In this document: piece after piece, positions 34,247 through 42,773 of the stretch
Layout of the letters: each line of letters opens with the position of its first letter
How positions within the stretch are numbered: the first letter of the stretch is position 1
Source: Pseudomonas orientalis
GTDB taxonomy: Bacteria > Pseudomonadota > Gammaproteobacteria > Pseudomonadales > Pseudomonadaceae
Direction: 5' to 3'
Length of the DNA: 64,000 nt
Assembly: GCF_001439815.1 (NCBI RefSeq)
Contig: NZ_JYLM01000008.1
Location: 124,001-188,000, forward strand
The notes under the pieces: model-generated
Database searches by the model: none
What the model saw: the letters and a program-made list of their open reading frames with translations, nothing else
What the model was told of the DNA's origin: nothing
Made by a program: the position numbers and the translations under genes

Positions 34247-34459
34247 GGCGCCGGACTCGATCAGCCCAATCACCACGCTCTTGATGATGAACGCGGCCAC
34301 GCCCAGGCCCAGCACGAAAAACAGAATGAACGAGCCAAAGCGCCCGGCCTTGGATTTCTTCGCCAGGTCCCAGACGATAAAGCCCATGAAGATAATCAGC
34401 AGGGTGACCAGGCCGGTCATCATCCATTCTTCGAACAGGGCGGGGTCGATGTTGTTCAT
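34241..34459 (-). CDS. DUF2788 small membrane protein
   Basis: This 72-residue inner-membrane protein has two hydrophobic helices (GLVTLLIIFMGFIVWDL and FILFFVLGLGVAAFIIKSVV) joined by a basic loop (AKKSKAGRFG). Length, spacing and the WMMTGLVTLL start match the DUF2788 family, whose function is unknown. It converges on rluE with a 6-base overlap of coding sequences. Confidence 0.85.
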   Translation of the reverse strand: MNNIDPALFEEWMMTGLVTLLIIFMGFIVWDLAKKSKAGRFGSFILFFVLGLGVAAFIIKSVVIGLIESGAL

Positions 34460-34538
34460 GGGCGCTTCCTACAAAGGCAGGCGGGAAGTATACGGCAGCG
34501 TCACCGGCACAACATTGACCTGGATCGAAGTGCAATCC

Positions 34539-34691
34539 AAATGTGGTAGGAGGGCTTTCCCTGATTCTGTAGGAGCGAGCTTGCTCGCGAAAAACGTCAA
34601 CGACAACGCGTGCTTTCTGAATGAACGCGGTGCCTGTGAGTTTTTCGCGAGCAAGCTCGCTCCTACAACAAGCAAGCCCCCTCCCACATTT
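34539..34691. repeat. Nested REPINs: class B inside class A remnants
   Basis: The inner class B REPIN (34569-34666) has GTAGGAGCGAGCTTGCTCGC, a spacer and the inverse unit. Outside are AAATGTGGTAGGAGGG (34539-) and AGCAAGCCCCCTCCCACATT (to about 34690), halves of a class A element. The inner spacer is the reverse complement of the spacer at 63400-63497, so the two class B elements lie in opposite orientation. Confidence 0.85.
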
Positions 34692-34705
34692 GACCTTCAT
34701 TGATC

Positions 34706-35185
34706 TTAAGTGCGCAGGTGGGTCAGGGGCAGTTCGGTGCTGTTGAGCACCTGGTTGAGCACAAAGCTGGAACGCACGCTGGTCACGCCTTCAATCCGGG
34801 TCAGATGCCCCAGCAACAGCTTCTGGTAGTGATCCATGTCCGGCACCACCACCTTCAACTGATAGTCGGCGTCCATCCCGGTCACCAGGCTGCATTCCAG
34901 CACCTGGGGCAAGGTGCGGATGGCCGCTTCGAAATTCTCGAAACGTTCCGGTGTATGCCGGTCCATACCGATCAGCACATAGGCCGTGAGGCTCAGGCCA
35001 AGCATCTTGCGGTCGAGCAGCGCGACCTGGCGGGCGATGTAGCCGTCGTCTTCCAATTGCTTGACCCGGCGCGAGCAGGGCGAAGGCGACAGGCCGATAC
35101 GCTCGGCCAACTCCTGGTTGGAGATCCGCGCGTCACGCTGCAATTCCGCCAAAATACTCAGGTCGTATCGGTCAAGCTTGCTCAT
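34706..35185 (-). CDS. Lrp/AsnC-family transcriptional regulator
   Basis: This 159-residue regulator has an N-terminal winged helix (LDRYDLSILAELQRDARISN, AERIGLSPSPCSRRVKQLE) and a C-terminal RAM/ACT domain (AYVLIGMDRHTPERFENFE, GMDADYQLKVVVPD). Lrp-type proteins bind amino acids and form octamers that wrap DNA. The gene faces away from the structured region at 35240-35503, so it may control that or itself. The specific amino acid cannot be read. From memory PA3965 is its positional counterpart. Confidence 0.92.
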   Translation of the reverse strand: MSKLDRYDLSILAELQRDARISNQELAERIGLSPSPCSRRVKQLEDDGYIARQVALLDRKMLGLSLTAYVLIGMDRHTPERFENFEAAIRTLPQVLECSLVTGMDADYQLKVVVPDMDHYQKLLLGHLTRIEGVTSVRSSFVLNQVLNSTELPLTHLRT

Positions 35186-35239
35186 TGGGTTAGCCTTTGT
35201 CGTAACTATTGCGGTGAATTATCCATGAAGGGTTAAAAA

Positions 35240-35503
35240 TTGCGCAAGCACTGTTTATTGACGCAATCTTCGCAATCATCCGTCGGGCGGGTGCCTGTAT
35301 CTTTATCAACAGAATCACCGCCTGGACAACAGTCCACTGCAGCCCGCCCAATCAGGCCCGCTGCGGCCGCCACCCCAGCAGGGTTGAGCCGGCCTCCAGG
35401 CTGCACACTGTCCACAAGACAGCGTGAGGTGAGCCAACGTCAAAAGCGTTGAGCCAGGACGAAATTCTTAAGGGGTGGCCGACGGGTCACCCCTTTTCTT
35501 TTG
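35240..35503 (+). ncRNA. Candidate structured RNA or leader between lrp and the DUF6515 gene
   Basis: The 417-base space 35186-35602 has no convincing protein gene. On the plus strand it shows a hairpin CACACTGTC/GACAGCGTG (35404-35426, one mismatch), a short AACG/CGTT hairpin (about 35437-35451), and a strong terminator at 35470-35503. GTTGAGCC occurs twice (35383-35390, 35448-35455) with GGTGAGCC between. Together they look like an independent transcript ending before the DUF6515 gene. The 5' end is unknown and no known RNA family was recognised. Confidence 0.35.
35470..35503 (+). terminator. Strong Rho-independent terminator
   Basis: AAGGGGTG pairs with CACCCCTT around a GCCGACGGGT loop, followed by TTCTTTT. 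It is 100 bases upstream of the DUF6515 gene and downstream of no annotated protein gene on the plus strand, which is why an RNA is proposed here. Confidence 0.85.
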
Positions 35504-35602
35504 CGTTCAAGAAAATAGTTCTCGTGACTGATAACCTGTCTCAGAACCGGGCGAGGCTTTCCCAGTCTCATGAACAAGCCCTAACCCGCAGTGAGGAAAA
35601 GC

Positions 35603-36622
35603 ATGAAGCGCATCTGGCGTATGGCAGGTGTTGGTTTGCTGGTGGTCAGCGTCAGCACGCAGGTAATGGCCGACGAGCGCGATAACTCACCGGGCCAGGG
35701 GCCGCGGCCACAGGGCGGTGGCCAGCATGAGCGGGGGCCGGAAGGCGCAGGTCGCCCGGAGAGTAACCAGCCGCGCCCGCAGGCCCCGCAGGTTGATCGC
35801 GGCGGCCACAATGGCGGCGATCAATGGCAAGGGCGACCGCCGGTCAATGAACCGGGGCGGCCACAACCGCAGCCGTCGAACAACCTGCCGATCCAGGGCC
35901 GGCCCGATACCGTGCGCCAGACCCAGGAATCGCGCCAGGGTTACTACCGCGACATTCCCCGGCGCAATGACGACAACCGGCACTGGGAGGCTGGCGGTCC
36001 GGGTTCGCGCCCCGGCTACAATGGTCATCCCAATGATAACCGTTGGGATAACCGCTGGCCTGGCCGCCCCGACGGGCATGGCAACGGCTGGGGCCCGGGC
36101 CCGCAGTATCGCCCAGGCTATATCGTCGACCGCTTCCCGGAGCGCAATTACCGCGTGCCGTATCGCGGCCAGGATTACTTTTTCTCCGGCGGCTACTGGT
36201 ACCGTCCGCAAGGCCCGCGCTATGTGGTGGTGAGGCCGCCGTATGGTATCCGTGTGCAGTATTTGCCGGACTACGCGCGTGAAGTCTGGGTGGGCGGTTC
36301 GCTATTGTTTCTGGCGGCTGGCGCCTACTACGCCTACGAACAGAACACCCAGCAATACGTGGTGGTGGAACCGCCGGCGCAAGTGCCTGTGCCTCCGCCT
36401 GCGCCGCAAGGCAACGGCTATAACGTGGTGGCCTACCCTGCCAATGGGCAGTCGCCGGCTCAGGTACAGCAGGACGGTTACGATTGTTATCGCTGGGCCG
36501 CGCAGCAAAGCGGCTTCGACCCGCAGGCCGCCACCTACGCCCCCGACCCTGCCGTTGTGCAAACCTACCGCCAGGCCCAGGGCAACTGCCTGAGCGGTCG
36601 TGGCTATCAGGTCCAGTATTAG
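35603..36622 (+). CDS. Secreted DUF6515-type protein with Pro/Gly/Gln-rich region
   Basis: This 339-residue exported protein has a signal peptide (MKRIWRMAGVGLLVVSVSTQ, cleavage near VMA-DE). Residues about 25-170 are low-complexity, rich in Gly, Pro, Gln, Arg and Asn (GQGPRPQGGGQHERGPEG). A folded middle part follows (FPERNYRVPYRGQDYFFSGG, YWYRPQGPRYVVVRPPYG) with a hydrophobic segment (GGSLLFLAAGAYYAYEQ). A C-terminal motif is DCYRWAAQQSGFDPQ. The last motif recurs in small envelope proteins of Pseudomonas. ATG 35603 has GAGGA upstream. Role unknown. Confidence 0.8.
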   Translation: MKRIWRMAGVGLLVVSVSTQVMADERDNSPGQGPRPQGGGQHERGPEGAGRPESNQPRPQAPQVDRGGHNGGDQWQGRPPVNEPGRPQPQPSNNLPIQGRPDTVRQTQESRQGYYRDIPRRNDDNRHWEAGGPGSRPGYNGHPNDNRWDNRWPGRPDGHGNGWGPGPQYRPGYIVDRFPERNYRVPYRGQDYFFSGGYWYRPQGPRYVVVRPPYGIRVQYLPDYAREVWVGGSLLFLAAGAYYAYEQNTQQYVVVEPPAQVPVPPPAPQGNGYNVVAYPANGQSPAQVQQDGYDCYRWAAQQSGFDPQAATYAPDPAVVQTYRQAQGNCLSGRGYQVQY

Positions 36623-37512
36623 GCTCTGGCGCCGGTGACCACTTCCAGCGGGTCGGCGTGCACCAGCACCTCGGCCTTCGGGTAGGCCTGGTGAATGGCA
36701 TCGGCGGCCTGGTCGCTGATGCCGTGGGCCACGGACAACGTCAATTCTCCCGGCAATTCCAGGTGCAACTGCACGAACCAGTGGTTGCCGGACACTCGCG
36801 TGCGCAGGTCATGGGCACCCAGTACGCCGGGTACGCCACGGGCCAGGTCCAGCATGTGCTGGCTGATATCGGCCGGCAGTTCCTCGTCCATCAGCACGGC
36901 AAAGCTCTCGCGGGCAATCTGGATGGCGCTCCACAGGATGTAGGCAGCGATCCCCAGGCCGAACCAGGCGTCCACCTGATGCCAGCCAAAACCGGCGAGC
37001 ACCAACGCCACCAGGATGCTGGCGTTGAGCATCAGGTCGGAGCGGTAATGCAGCGAATCGGCGCGCACCGCGTTGGAGCCGGTTTCGCGGATCACCCGGT
37101 GTTGCAGCATCAACAACGCCACGGTCAGCACCAATGAGAACAAGATCACGCCAATGCTCAGCCAGGGCGCGCCCACCGGTTCCGGGTGCTGCAGGCGTTG
37201 ATAGGCCTGGAACGCGATCAACACCGCACTGGCGCCGATAAACAGCGCCTGGGCCATCCCCGACAGCGACTCCGCCTTGCCGTGACCGTAACGGTGATCA
37301 TCATCGGCGGGGCGCAGGGCGTAGTGCACCGCCAGCAGATTGAGCAACGAGGTCACGCCGTCGAGCAGCGAGTCGGTCAACCCGGCGAGCATGGCCACCG
37401 AGCCACTGAACCACCAGGCGATGGCCTTGGTGACGATCAGCGCGCAGGCCACGCCCACCGAGGCGCGGGTGGCCAGGCGCAGAAGCCTGGCGTGTTCGGG
37501 ACTGCTGGTCAT
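36619..37512 (-). CDS. Cation diffusion facilitator, FieF-like
   Basis: This 297-residue CDF antiporter exports divalent metals. It has six membrane segments and FieF-type transport-site residues: D-x3-D in LTDSLLDGV and H-x3-D in SLHYRSDLMLN. The RYGHGKAESL motif follows helix 2, and the C-terminal cytoplasmic domain contains HDLRTRVSGNHWFVQLHLEL. The DD/HD pattern favours iron/zinc transport as in E. coli FieF. It converges on the DUF6515 gene with a 4-base overlap and lies 9 bases downstream of the small lipoprotein gene. Confidence 0.92.
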   Translation of the reverse strand: MTSSPEHARLLRLATRASVGVACALIVTKAIAWWFSGSVAMLAGLTDSLLDGVTSLLNLLAVHYALRPADDDHRYGHGKAESLSGMAQALFIGASAVLIAFQAYQRLQHPEPVGAPWLSIGVILFSLVLTVALLMLQHRVIRETGSNAVRADSLHYRSDLMLNASILVALVLAGFGWHQVDAWFGLGIAAYILWSAIQIARESFAVLMDEELPADISQHMLDLARGVPGVLGAHDLRTRVSGNHWFVQLHLELPGELTLSVAHGISDQAADAIHQAYPKAEVLVHADPLEVVTGARA

Positions 37513-37521
37513 GGGCTGTCC

Positions 37522-37941
37522 TTATGCGGCGGGTTGCAGGCCCAGGGACGCCAGTTGTTGCACGCTGCCCTTGAACTGGATCAGGCGCGGGTCGTCCAGC
37601 GGCAAGGTGCGGCCGGTTTCCTTCTGGATGATGCTCTGCAGCTTGACGTTATCGACCTTGCCGTCGGCGCCGATGGCTTCGTGCAGTTTTTCCGGCGCGA
37701 CCTGGGCGGTCTTGCCCGGTTCGAAATAGATCGCGCCCGTGGCGAAGTCGACGCCAAACGCGATCAGGCCCGGGATTACATAGAACAGCAGGCCGACCGC
37801 ATCGAGCACGGCAATCGCCGGGTCGATCTTGCCGTCGATCTGGCCGCGCCGATCCGGATAGAAAATCGAACCGCAGGCGGTGAGTTGGCTCAGCAGGGTG
37901 ACGGCCAAGACGCCGCCGATGACACGGGAAGCGATACGCAT
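37522..37941 (-). CDS. Small YceK-like lipoprotein
   Basis: This 139-residue lipoprotein has lipobox LTACGSIF and a hydrophobic segment in the middle (AVLDAVGLLFYVIPGLIAFG). The rest is polar, ending in a region with LPLDDPRLIQFKGSVQQL. The RRGQIDGKIDPAIAVLDAVGL stretch is shared by Pseudomonas proteins sometimes misnamed polyribonucleotide nucleotidyltransferase. No enzymatic motif is visible. It is directly upstream of the CDF gene on the same strand and probably cotranscribed. Confidence 0.8.
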   Translation of the reverse strand: MRIASRVIGGVLAVTLLSQLTACGSIFYPDRRGQIDGKIDPAIAVLDAVGLLFYVIPGLIAFGVDFATGAIYFEPGKTAQVAPEKLHEAIGADGKVDNVKLQSIIQKETGRTLPLDDPRLIQFKGSVQQLASLGLQPAA

Positions 37942-38004
37942 GAAAAAGTCTCCTGAACATAGTAAGGGTGACTATAAGCCAGATGTGCCAGACGCCGATG
38001 ATCC

Positions 38005-38092
38005 AATGTGGCTGGCTTGCCTGCGATAGCGGTGTGACAGTCACCGCTGTCTTCCCTGAAGCGCCGCCATCGCAGGCAAGCCAGCCCACACT
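38005..38092. repeat. REPIN, class C variant
   Basis: Arranged like class A but with a different palindrome: ATGTGGCTGGCTTGCCTGCG and its inverse ending GCAAGCCAGCCCACA. The spacer keeps the AGCGGTGTGACAGTC theme. It is the only member of this class in the window and lies between divergent genes. Confidence 0.8.
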
Positions 38093-38188
38093 CGACTGCA
38101 TTCACAGTCTGGACATTGGGTGTTTTTAAGACCCGCGTCAGCCTCCGGCAGTTCGCCGTTATACTCGCCGCTCTGCTTTGGAGCCAGT

Positions 38189-40696
38189 ATGAATTCGTTG
38201 CCGATTGATGATGTTTTACCCGCCCTGCGTGACGCCTTGGCGATTCGCCATGAAGCCGTGCTGGAAGCGCCGCCCGGCGCCGGTAAAACCACCCGTGTGC
38301 CCCTGGCCTTGTTGAACGAACCGTGGCTGGCCGGGCAGACCATCCTGATGCTCGAACCCCGGCGCCTCGCCGCGCGGGCCGCTGCCGAACGCCTGGCCAG
38401 CGAGCTGGGTGAAAAGGTCGGTGAAACCGTCGGCTACCGCATTCGCCTCGACAGCAAAGTCGGCCCCAACACGCGTATCGAAGTGGTCACCGAAGGCATT
38501 CTCACCCGTCGCCTGCAAGACGATCCGGCGCTGGACGGCGTGGGCCTGCTGATCTTTGACGAATTCCACGAGCGCAGCCTCGACGCCGACCTGGCGCTGG
38601 CCCTGAGCCTCAACGGCCGCGAGCTGTTTCGTGACGAGCAGCCACTGAAAATCCTGCTGATGTCTGCCACCCTCGAAGGCGAGCGCCTGGCCGGTCTGCT
38701 GGACAATGCGCCGATCCTGCGTAGCGAAGGGCGCATGTTCCCGGTGCAGATGCGCTGGGGGCGGCCGTACCAGACCGGGGAATTCATCGAGCCGCGGGTG
38801 GTGAATACGATTCTTGAAGCCCTGCATGACGAAACCGGCAGCGTGCTGGTGTTCCTGCCGGGGCAGGCGGAGATTCGCCGGGTCCATCAGCAACTGTCCG
38901 ACGCCTTGGGTCATCAGCCCGATGTGCTGCTGTGCCCGCTGCACGGTGAACTCGACCTCAATGCCCAGCGCGCCGCCATCGACCCTGCGCCCGTCGGTCA
39001 ACGCAAAGTGGTGCTGGCCACCAACATTGCCGAGACCAGCCTGACCATCAACGGCGTGCGCGTGGTGATCGATGCCGGGCTGGCGCGGGTGCCGCGCTTC
39101 GACCCCGGCAGCGGCATGACCCGCCTCGACACCCAGCGCATCTCCCGCGCCAGCGCCACCCAGCGTGCCGGCCGGGCAGGGCGTCTGGAGCCGGGGGTGT
39201 GTTATCGCTTGTGGTCCGAGGACCAGCACGACGGGTTGGCCGCCTACGGCAGTGCGGAAATCCTCGCCGCCGACCTCGCGGGCCTGGCCTTGCAACTGGC
39301 GCGCTGGGGCGTGACGCCCGCGCAACTGGTATGGCTCGATGTGCCACCGACCGCCGCCTACGCCCAGGCCCAGGATCTGCTGGTGCGCCTCGGCGCCTTG
39401 GATGACGACAAGCTCACCGCCCATGGCCGGAAGATGGCCCAATTGCCGGCCCATCCGCGTATCGCCCACTTGCTGTTGCGCGGGCAGGACCTGGGGCTCG
39501 CGGCCATGGCCTGTGATGTCGCCGCCTTGTTGGGTGAGCGCGATATCCTGCGCGGCGGCGGCGCCGATTTGCACAGTCGCCTGGCGCTGTTGTCCGGCGA
39601 AGAGCGTGCGCGCGGCACCCAAGGCGGGGTGCAGCGGGCCAGGCAGTTGGCGCGCCAGTATCGTGGTTATCTGAGAGGCAAGGCCAGCCAACCGGTGGCC
39701 GACCCCGATCACCCGCGCTGGCTCGGCGCCTTGCTGGCACTGGCTTATCCGGACCGCGTCGCCCAACAGCGTCGCCCCGGTGGCGCCGAATACCGGCTGG
39801 CCAATGGGCGCGCCGCGCTGTTTGCCGAAGCCGACAGCTTGATGAAACAAGCCTGGCTGGTGATCGCCGACCTGGGCAGCCGTCAGGGCCAGCGCGAAGA
39901 ACGCATCTACCTGGCGGCGGATTTCGATCCGGCGCTGTTCGACACGGTGCTGGCCGAGCAAGTGCGCAACGTCGACCAGCTGGATTGGGATGAACGCGAA
40001 GGCGTGCTGCGCGCCGAACGCCAGCGCAAGGTCGGTGAGCTGGTGCTCAGCCGTGAACCGCTCACAGGTCTTGACGAGGCCGCGCGCAGTCAGGCACTGG
40101 TCAACCTGGTGCGCCGTAAAGGCCTGGAGCTGTTGCCCTGGACCCCGGAACTGCGCCAATGGCAGGCGCGCGTGCTGTTGCTGCGCCAGCTGGATGCCGG
40201 CAACACCAGCGAATGGCCCGACGTCAGCGACAGCGCTTTGCTGGCCGGCCTGGAGCACTGGCTGATGCCCTACCTGGGCAAAGTCTCGCGCCTGAGCCAT
40301 TTCGCCAACCTGGATATTTCCAGCTACCTGCACAACCTGTTGCCCTGGCCGCTGCCCCAACGCCTGGAAGAGCTGGCGCCGCAGCACGTGAAAGTGCCGT
40401 CGGGTTCATCGGTACGCCTGGACTACAGCGAACACCCGCCGATCCTGGCGGTGCGCTTGCAGGAGTTATTCGGGCTGGCGGACACGCCACGCATTGCCGG
40501 CGGGCGCCAGGTGGTCAAGTTGCACCTGCTGTCGCCTGCGCGGCGGCCGGTGCAGGTCACGCAGGACCTGGCCAACTTCTGGCGCAGCACCTATGCCGAG
40601 GTGAAGAAGGATTTGAAGGGGCGCTACCCCAAGCACTACTGGCCGGATGACCCACTGGTGGCCGAAGCAACCGCCAGGATCAAACCCCGAAAATAG
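38189..40696 (+). CDS. hrpB: ATP-dependent RNA helicase HrpB
   Basis: This 835-residue DExH helicase has Walker A GAPPGAGKTTRVPLA-like (EAPPGAGKTTRV), motif II DEFHER, motif III SATLEGERL, motif V TNIAETSLTINGVR and motif VI QRAGRAGRLEPG. The C-terminal HrpB domain (LSHFANLDISSYLHNLLPWP, QVTQDLANFWRSTYAEVKKD, GRYPKHYWPDDP) is diagnostic. It is related to HrpA; in several gamma-proteobacteria it is non-essential and its RNA substrate is unclear. The start ATG 38189 has GGAG upstream. The frame is open earlier but the added residues look non-coding. Confidence 0.95.
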   Translation: MNSLPIDDVLPALRDALAIRHEAVLEAPPGAGKTTRVPLALLNEPWLAGQTILMLEPRRLAARAAAERLASELGEKVGETVGYRIRLDSKVGPNTRIEVVTEGILTRRLQDDPALDGVGLLIFDEFHERSLDADLALALSLNGRELFRDEQPLKILLMSATLEGERLAGLLDNAPILRSEGRMFPVQMRWGRPYQTGEFIEPRVVNTILEALHDETGSVLVFLPGQAEIRRVHQQLSDALGHQPDVLLCPLHGELDLNAQRAAIDPAPVGQRKVVLATNIAETSLTINGVRVVIDAGLARVPRFDPGSGMTRLDTQRISRASATQRAGRAGRLEPGVCYRLWSEDQHDGLAAYGSAEILAADLAGLALQLARWGVTPAQLVWLDVPPTAAYAQAQDLLVRLGALDDDKLTAHGRKMAQLPAHPRIAHLLLRGQDLGLAAMACDVAALLGERDILRGGGADLHSRLALLSGEERARGTQGGVQRARQLARQYRGYLRGKASQPVADPDHPRWLGALLALAYPDRVAQQRRPGGAEYRLANGRAALFAEADSLMKQAWLVIADLGSRQGQREERIYLAADFDPALFDTVLAEQVRNVDQLDWDEREGVLRAERQRKVGELVLSREPLTGLDEAARSQALVNLVRRKGLELLPWTPELRQWQARVLLLRQLDAGNTSEWPDVSDSALLAGLEHWLMPYLGKVSRLSHFANLDISSYLHNLLPWPLPQRLEELAPQHVKVPSGSSVRLDYSEHPPILAVRLQELFGLADTPRIAGGRQVVKLHLLSPARRPVQVTQDLANFWRSTYAEVKKDLKGRYPKHYWPDDPLVAEATARIKPRK

Positions 40697-40712
40697 CCAC
40701 AATGGAAATCCC

Positions 40713-40804
40713 CTGTGGGAGGGGGCTTGCCCCCGATAGCGGTGTATCAGTAACCGCTGTACTGACTGACACACTGCCATCGGGAGCAAGCCCCCTCCCA
40801 CATT
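40713..40804. repeat. REPIN, class A
   Basis: Two inverted class A units with one base change in the second (CATCGGGAGCAAGC). It lies between the convergent hrpB and the nuclease-fold gene. Confidence 0.88.
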
Positions 40805-41893
40805 TTATTGCGCGGCCGGCAGCAGGAACCGGGCGATGACCGGCAAATGGTTGGAGATGCGCAAGGTATCTTCCTGCCTGACCTTGGCCTCCACCCGCTT
40901 GATCCGCGCGCTGTAGAACAGGTAATCCAGCGTCCGGTCCGGCCCCTCAAGGCTTGGATCATTGGGGAAGTGCGTCAGCCATTGCTTGCGGTCGATGCCG
41001 CTGGATTCACTGTTGCTCGGGATCATCGGGTATTTGTCCCACAACAGGTGCAACTCACTGTCCGGCGAATACTGGCCGCGTTTTTGCGCATCCAGGCGCA
41101 GGAACTGGCCCAGCGGCAGCAGGTTGAAATCCCCGCCGATCAACCAGGGCGTGCCACGGCCTTCCAGTTTATCCAGTAACTTCACGGTGGCCTTCACCTG
41201 TTCCTGCACCGCACTGCGCCCAGGCATGCCGCCGTCCAGGCGTGTGTTGAGCACCGCCAGTTGCCCACCGTCGCTCAACGGCAGGTAAGTCAGCAACAGG
41301 GCGGGCCTGGGCTGGAACTGGCGGCTGATGACGTTGGCATCCGCCGTGGGCAGTTGCAGGCGCTCGGCGTGTTCGATCTGGTAGCGGCTGAGGGTGGCCA
41401 GCTTGCGTCCGACGCTGCCGAAGATGGGCAGGCTGGGTACAAAGTCGGCTTTCCAGTCGAATGCCTGGGTGCTGCAGGGGTAGAGGTCGACCAGCCGCTC
41501 CTGCAACAGCGCGAGCTGATCCTGGTAATGGGAGGGCTTGGCGCCTTCGTCGATTTCCTGCAACAGCAGAAGGTCAGGCTGTTCGTCGCGGATCACCCGC
41601 GCCACTTCGTCGAGGCTGAAGGCCATGTCCTCGACCGTGGGGCGTTCATCCGGGCCGCTGCCGTCGGGGGGGTCGTACCAGAACACGTAGTTCTTGCCGG
41701 CCAGGTATTGCACGTTCCAGGTCATCACCTTGAGCGCCTGCCCCGGCAGCAGGGTCGGCGCGCGCGGCGCCACGCAACTGACCGGCAGGGTTTCCTTGTC
41801 GGCCGGGCGCCAGGTCAGGCTGTAGATCAGGGCCGCCAACAGGCCTGCAATCATTAGCAGGCTCAACAGGGTGATGCGCAATAAACGGGTCAT
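40805..41893 (-). CDS. Membrane-anchored endonuclease/exonuclease/phosphatase-fold protein
   Basis: This 362-residue protein has one N-terminal membrane helix (LLRITLLSLLMIAGLLAALIY), then an EEP-fold domain: VMTWNVQYLAGKN, LLLQEIDEGAKPSH (catalytic Glu), LLTYLPLSDGGQLAVLNTRL, WLIGGDFNLLPLG and a C-terminal RISNHLPVIARF with the His. The metal-phosphoesterase residues are intact. Substrates in this superfamily range from DNA to phospholipids and phosphoproteins; the N-terminal anchor implies a periplasmic or membrane substrate. It lies 41 bases downstream of the YciC-like gene. Confidence 0.85.
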   Translation of the reverse strand: MTRLLRITLLSLLMIAGLLAALIYSLTWRPADKETLPVSCVAPRAPTLLPGQALKVMTWNVQYLAGKNYVFWYDPPDGSGPDERPTVEDMAFSLDEVARVIRDEQPDLLLLQEIDEGAKPSHYQDQLALLQERLVDLYPCSTQAFDWKADFVPSLPIFGSVGRKLATLSRYQIEHAERLQLPTADANVISRQFQPRPALLLTYLPLSDGGQLAVLNTRLDGGMPGRSAVQEQVKATVKLLDKLEGRGTPWLIGGDFNLLPLGQFLRLDAQKRGQYSPDSELHLLWDKYPMIPSNSESSGIDRKQWLTHFPNDPSLEGPDRTLDYLFYSARIKRVEAKVRQEDTLRISNHLPVIARFLLPAAQ

Positions 41894-41934
41894 CGGCTCG
41901 GCTTATGTGCGTTTCAGAAGAGGCACGGAGCATA

Positions 41935-42594
41935 TCACCGCGCGTCGGCGTCGCCACCGATCAACATGAATAAACGGAACAGCACCACACTGGTAAACAG
42001 TTGCAGGAAACTGTGGGCGCTGTCCATCAACAGCCCCAGCAGCGGCGCGGGTTCGGGATACGCCGCCACGCTGGCGCCCTTGAGCAGCCACAGCGGGGTC
42101 ATCACGCACAGCAGACACACCAGGATGCGCCAGAAATGCCCACGGGTCAGGCGCAGGCTTTCCTTCATCGCTTCAAGCGCCGACAGGCCGCGCAATACCA
42201 GCAGGTACTCGGCAAACGCCAGGACCACCATCAGCCACAGGCCCGGCAGGAAATACAACGACAGCCCGAGCAGAATCAGCAGCGTGCTCATGGCGGTCAA
42301 CAGGGCGAAGCGCGGCCACATGGCCAGGGCCAGGGCCCACACATCCCGGGTACGTGGCGATTCGCCCCGGGTGCGGGCGTCGAGGAACAGGATCAGGGCG
42401 CCGGTGTACAACGGATACACCAGCAATCCCACCACCACGCTGTAACCGCTGAAGGCCTCCGGGCCCAGCATGTGGTCGAGCACCTGTTGCAACAGGGCTT
42501 CGAGGATCACCAGCGGCAGGCACAGCTGGACGATGGCGCCCAGGTTGCGCAGGGTAAAGCGGAAGGAGTCGCGCAGCACGTCTAACGGATTCAT
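41935..42594 (-). CDS. YciC-like multi-pass inner-membrane protein
   Basis: This 219-residue protein has about six hydrophobic segments (for example LCLPLVILEALLQQV, YSVVVGLLVYPLYTGALILFL, LTAMSTLLILLGLSLYF). The MNPLDVLRDSFRFTLRNL start and SALEAMKESLRLTRGHFWRI (short pieces of the UPF0259/YciC pattern) point to that family of unknown function. ATG 42594 is taken; 37 upstream in-frame codons are ignored. It is probably cotranscribed with the nuclease-fold gene downstream. Confidence 0.82.
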   Translation of the reverse strand: MNPLDVLRDSFRFTLRNLGAIVQLCLPLVILEALLQQVLDHMLGPEAFSGYSVVVGLLVYPLYTGALILFLDARTRGESPRTRDVWALALAMWPRFALLTAMSTLLILLGLSLYFLPGLWLMVVLAFAEYLLVLRGLSALEAMKESLRLTRGHFWRILVCLLCVMTPLWLLKGASVAAYPEPAPLLGLLMDSAHSFLQLFTSVVLFRLFMLIGGDADAR

Positions 42595-42773
42595 CAGAGT
42601 CATCACAGGCCGAAAAGCAGGGGCACACTTTAACCGATAGCCGGCCTGCGCAAGCAAACGTAAACCTTGAGTAAAGACCATTGAAACAATTGGTAACAGC
42701 CCCATAACTAGGGCGTACCTTGCCTGATGTCAGGCGGGACCCTGATTTTTACCGGCAATCTAACGAGGTCGCC

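Noticed and set aside
35233..35452. Two overlapping 60-70 codon frames on opposite strands in the lrp-DUF6515 space
   Set aside because: Neither has a ribosome site or recognisable protein character; the hairpins and terminator fit an RNA better.
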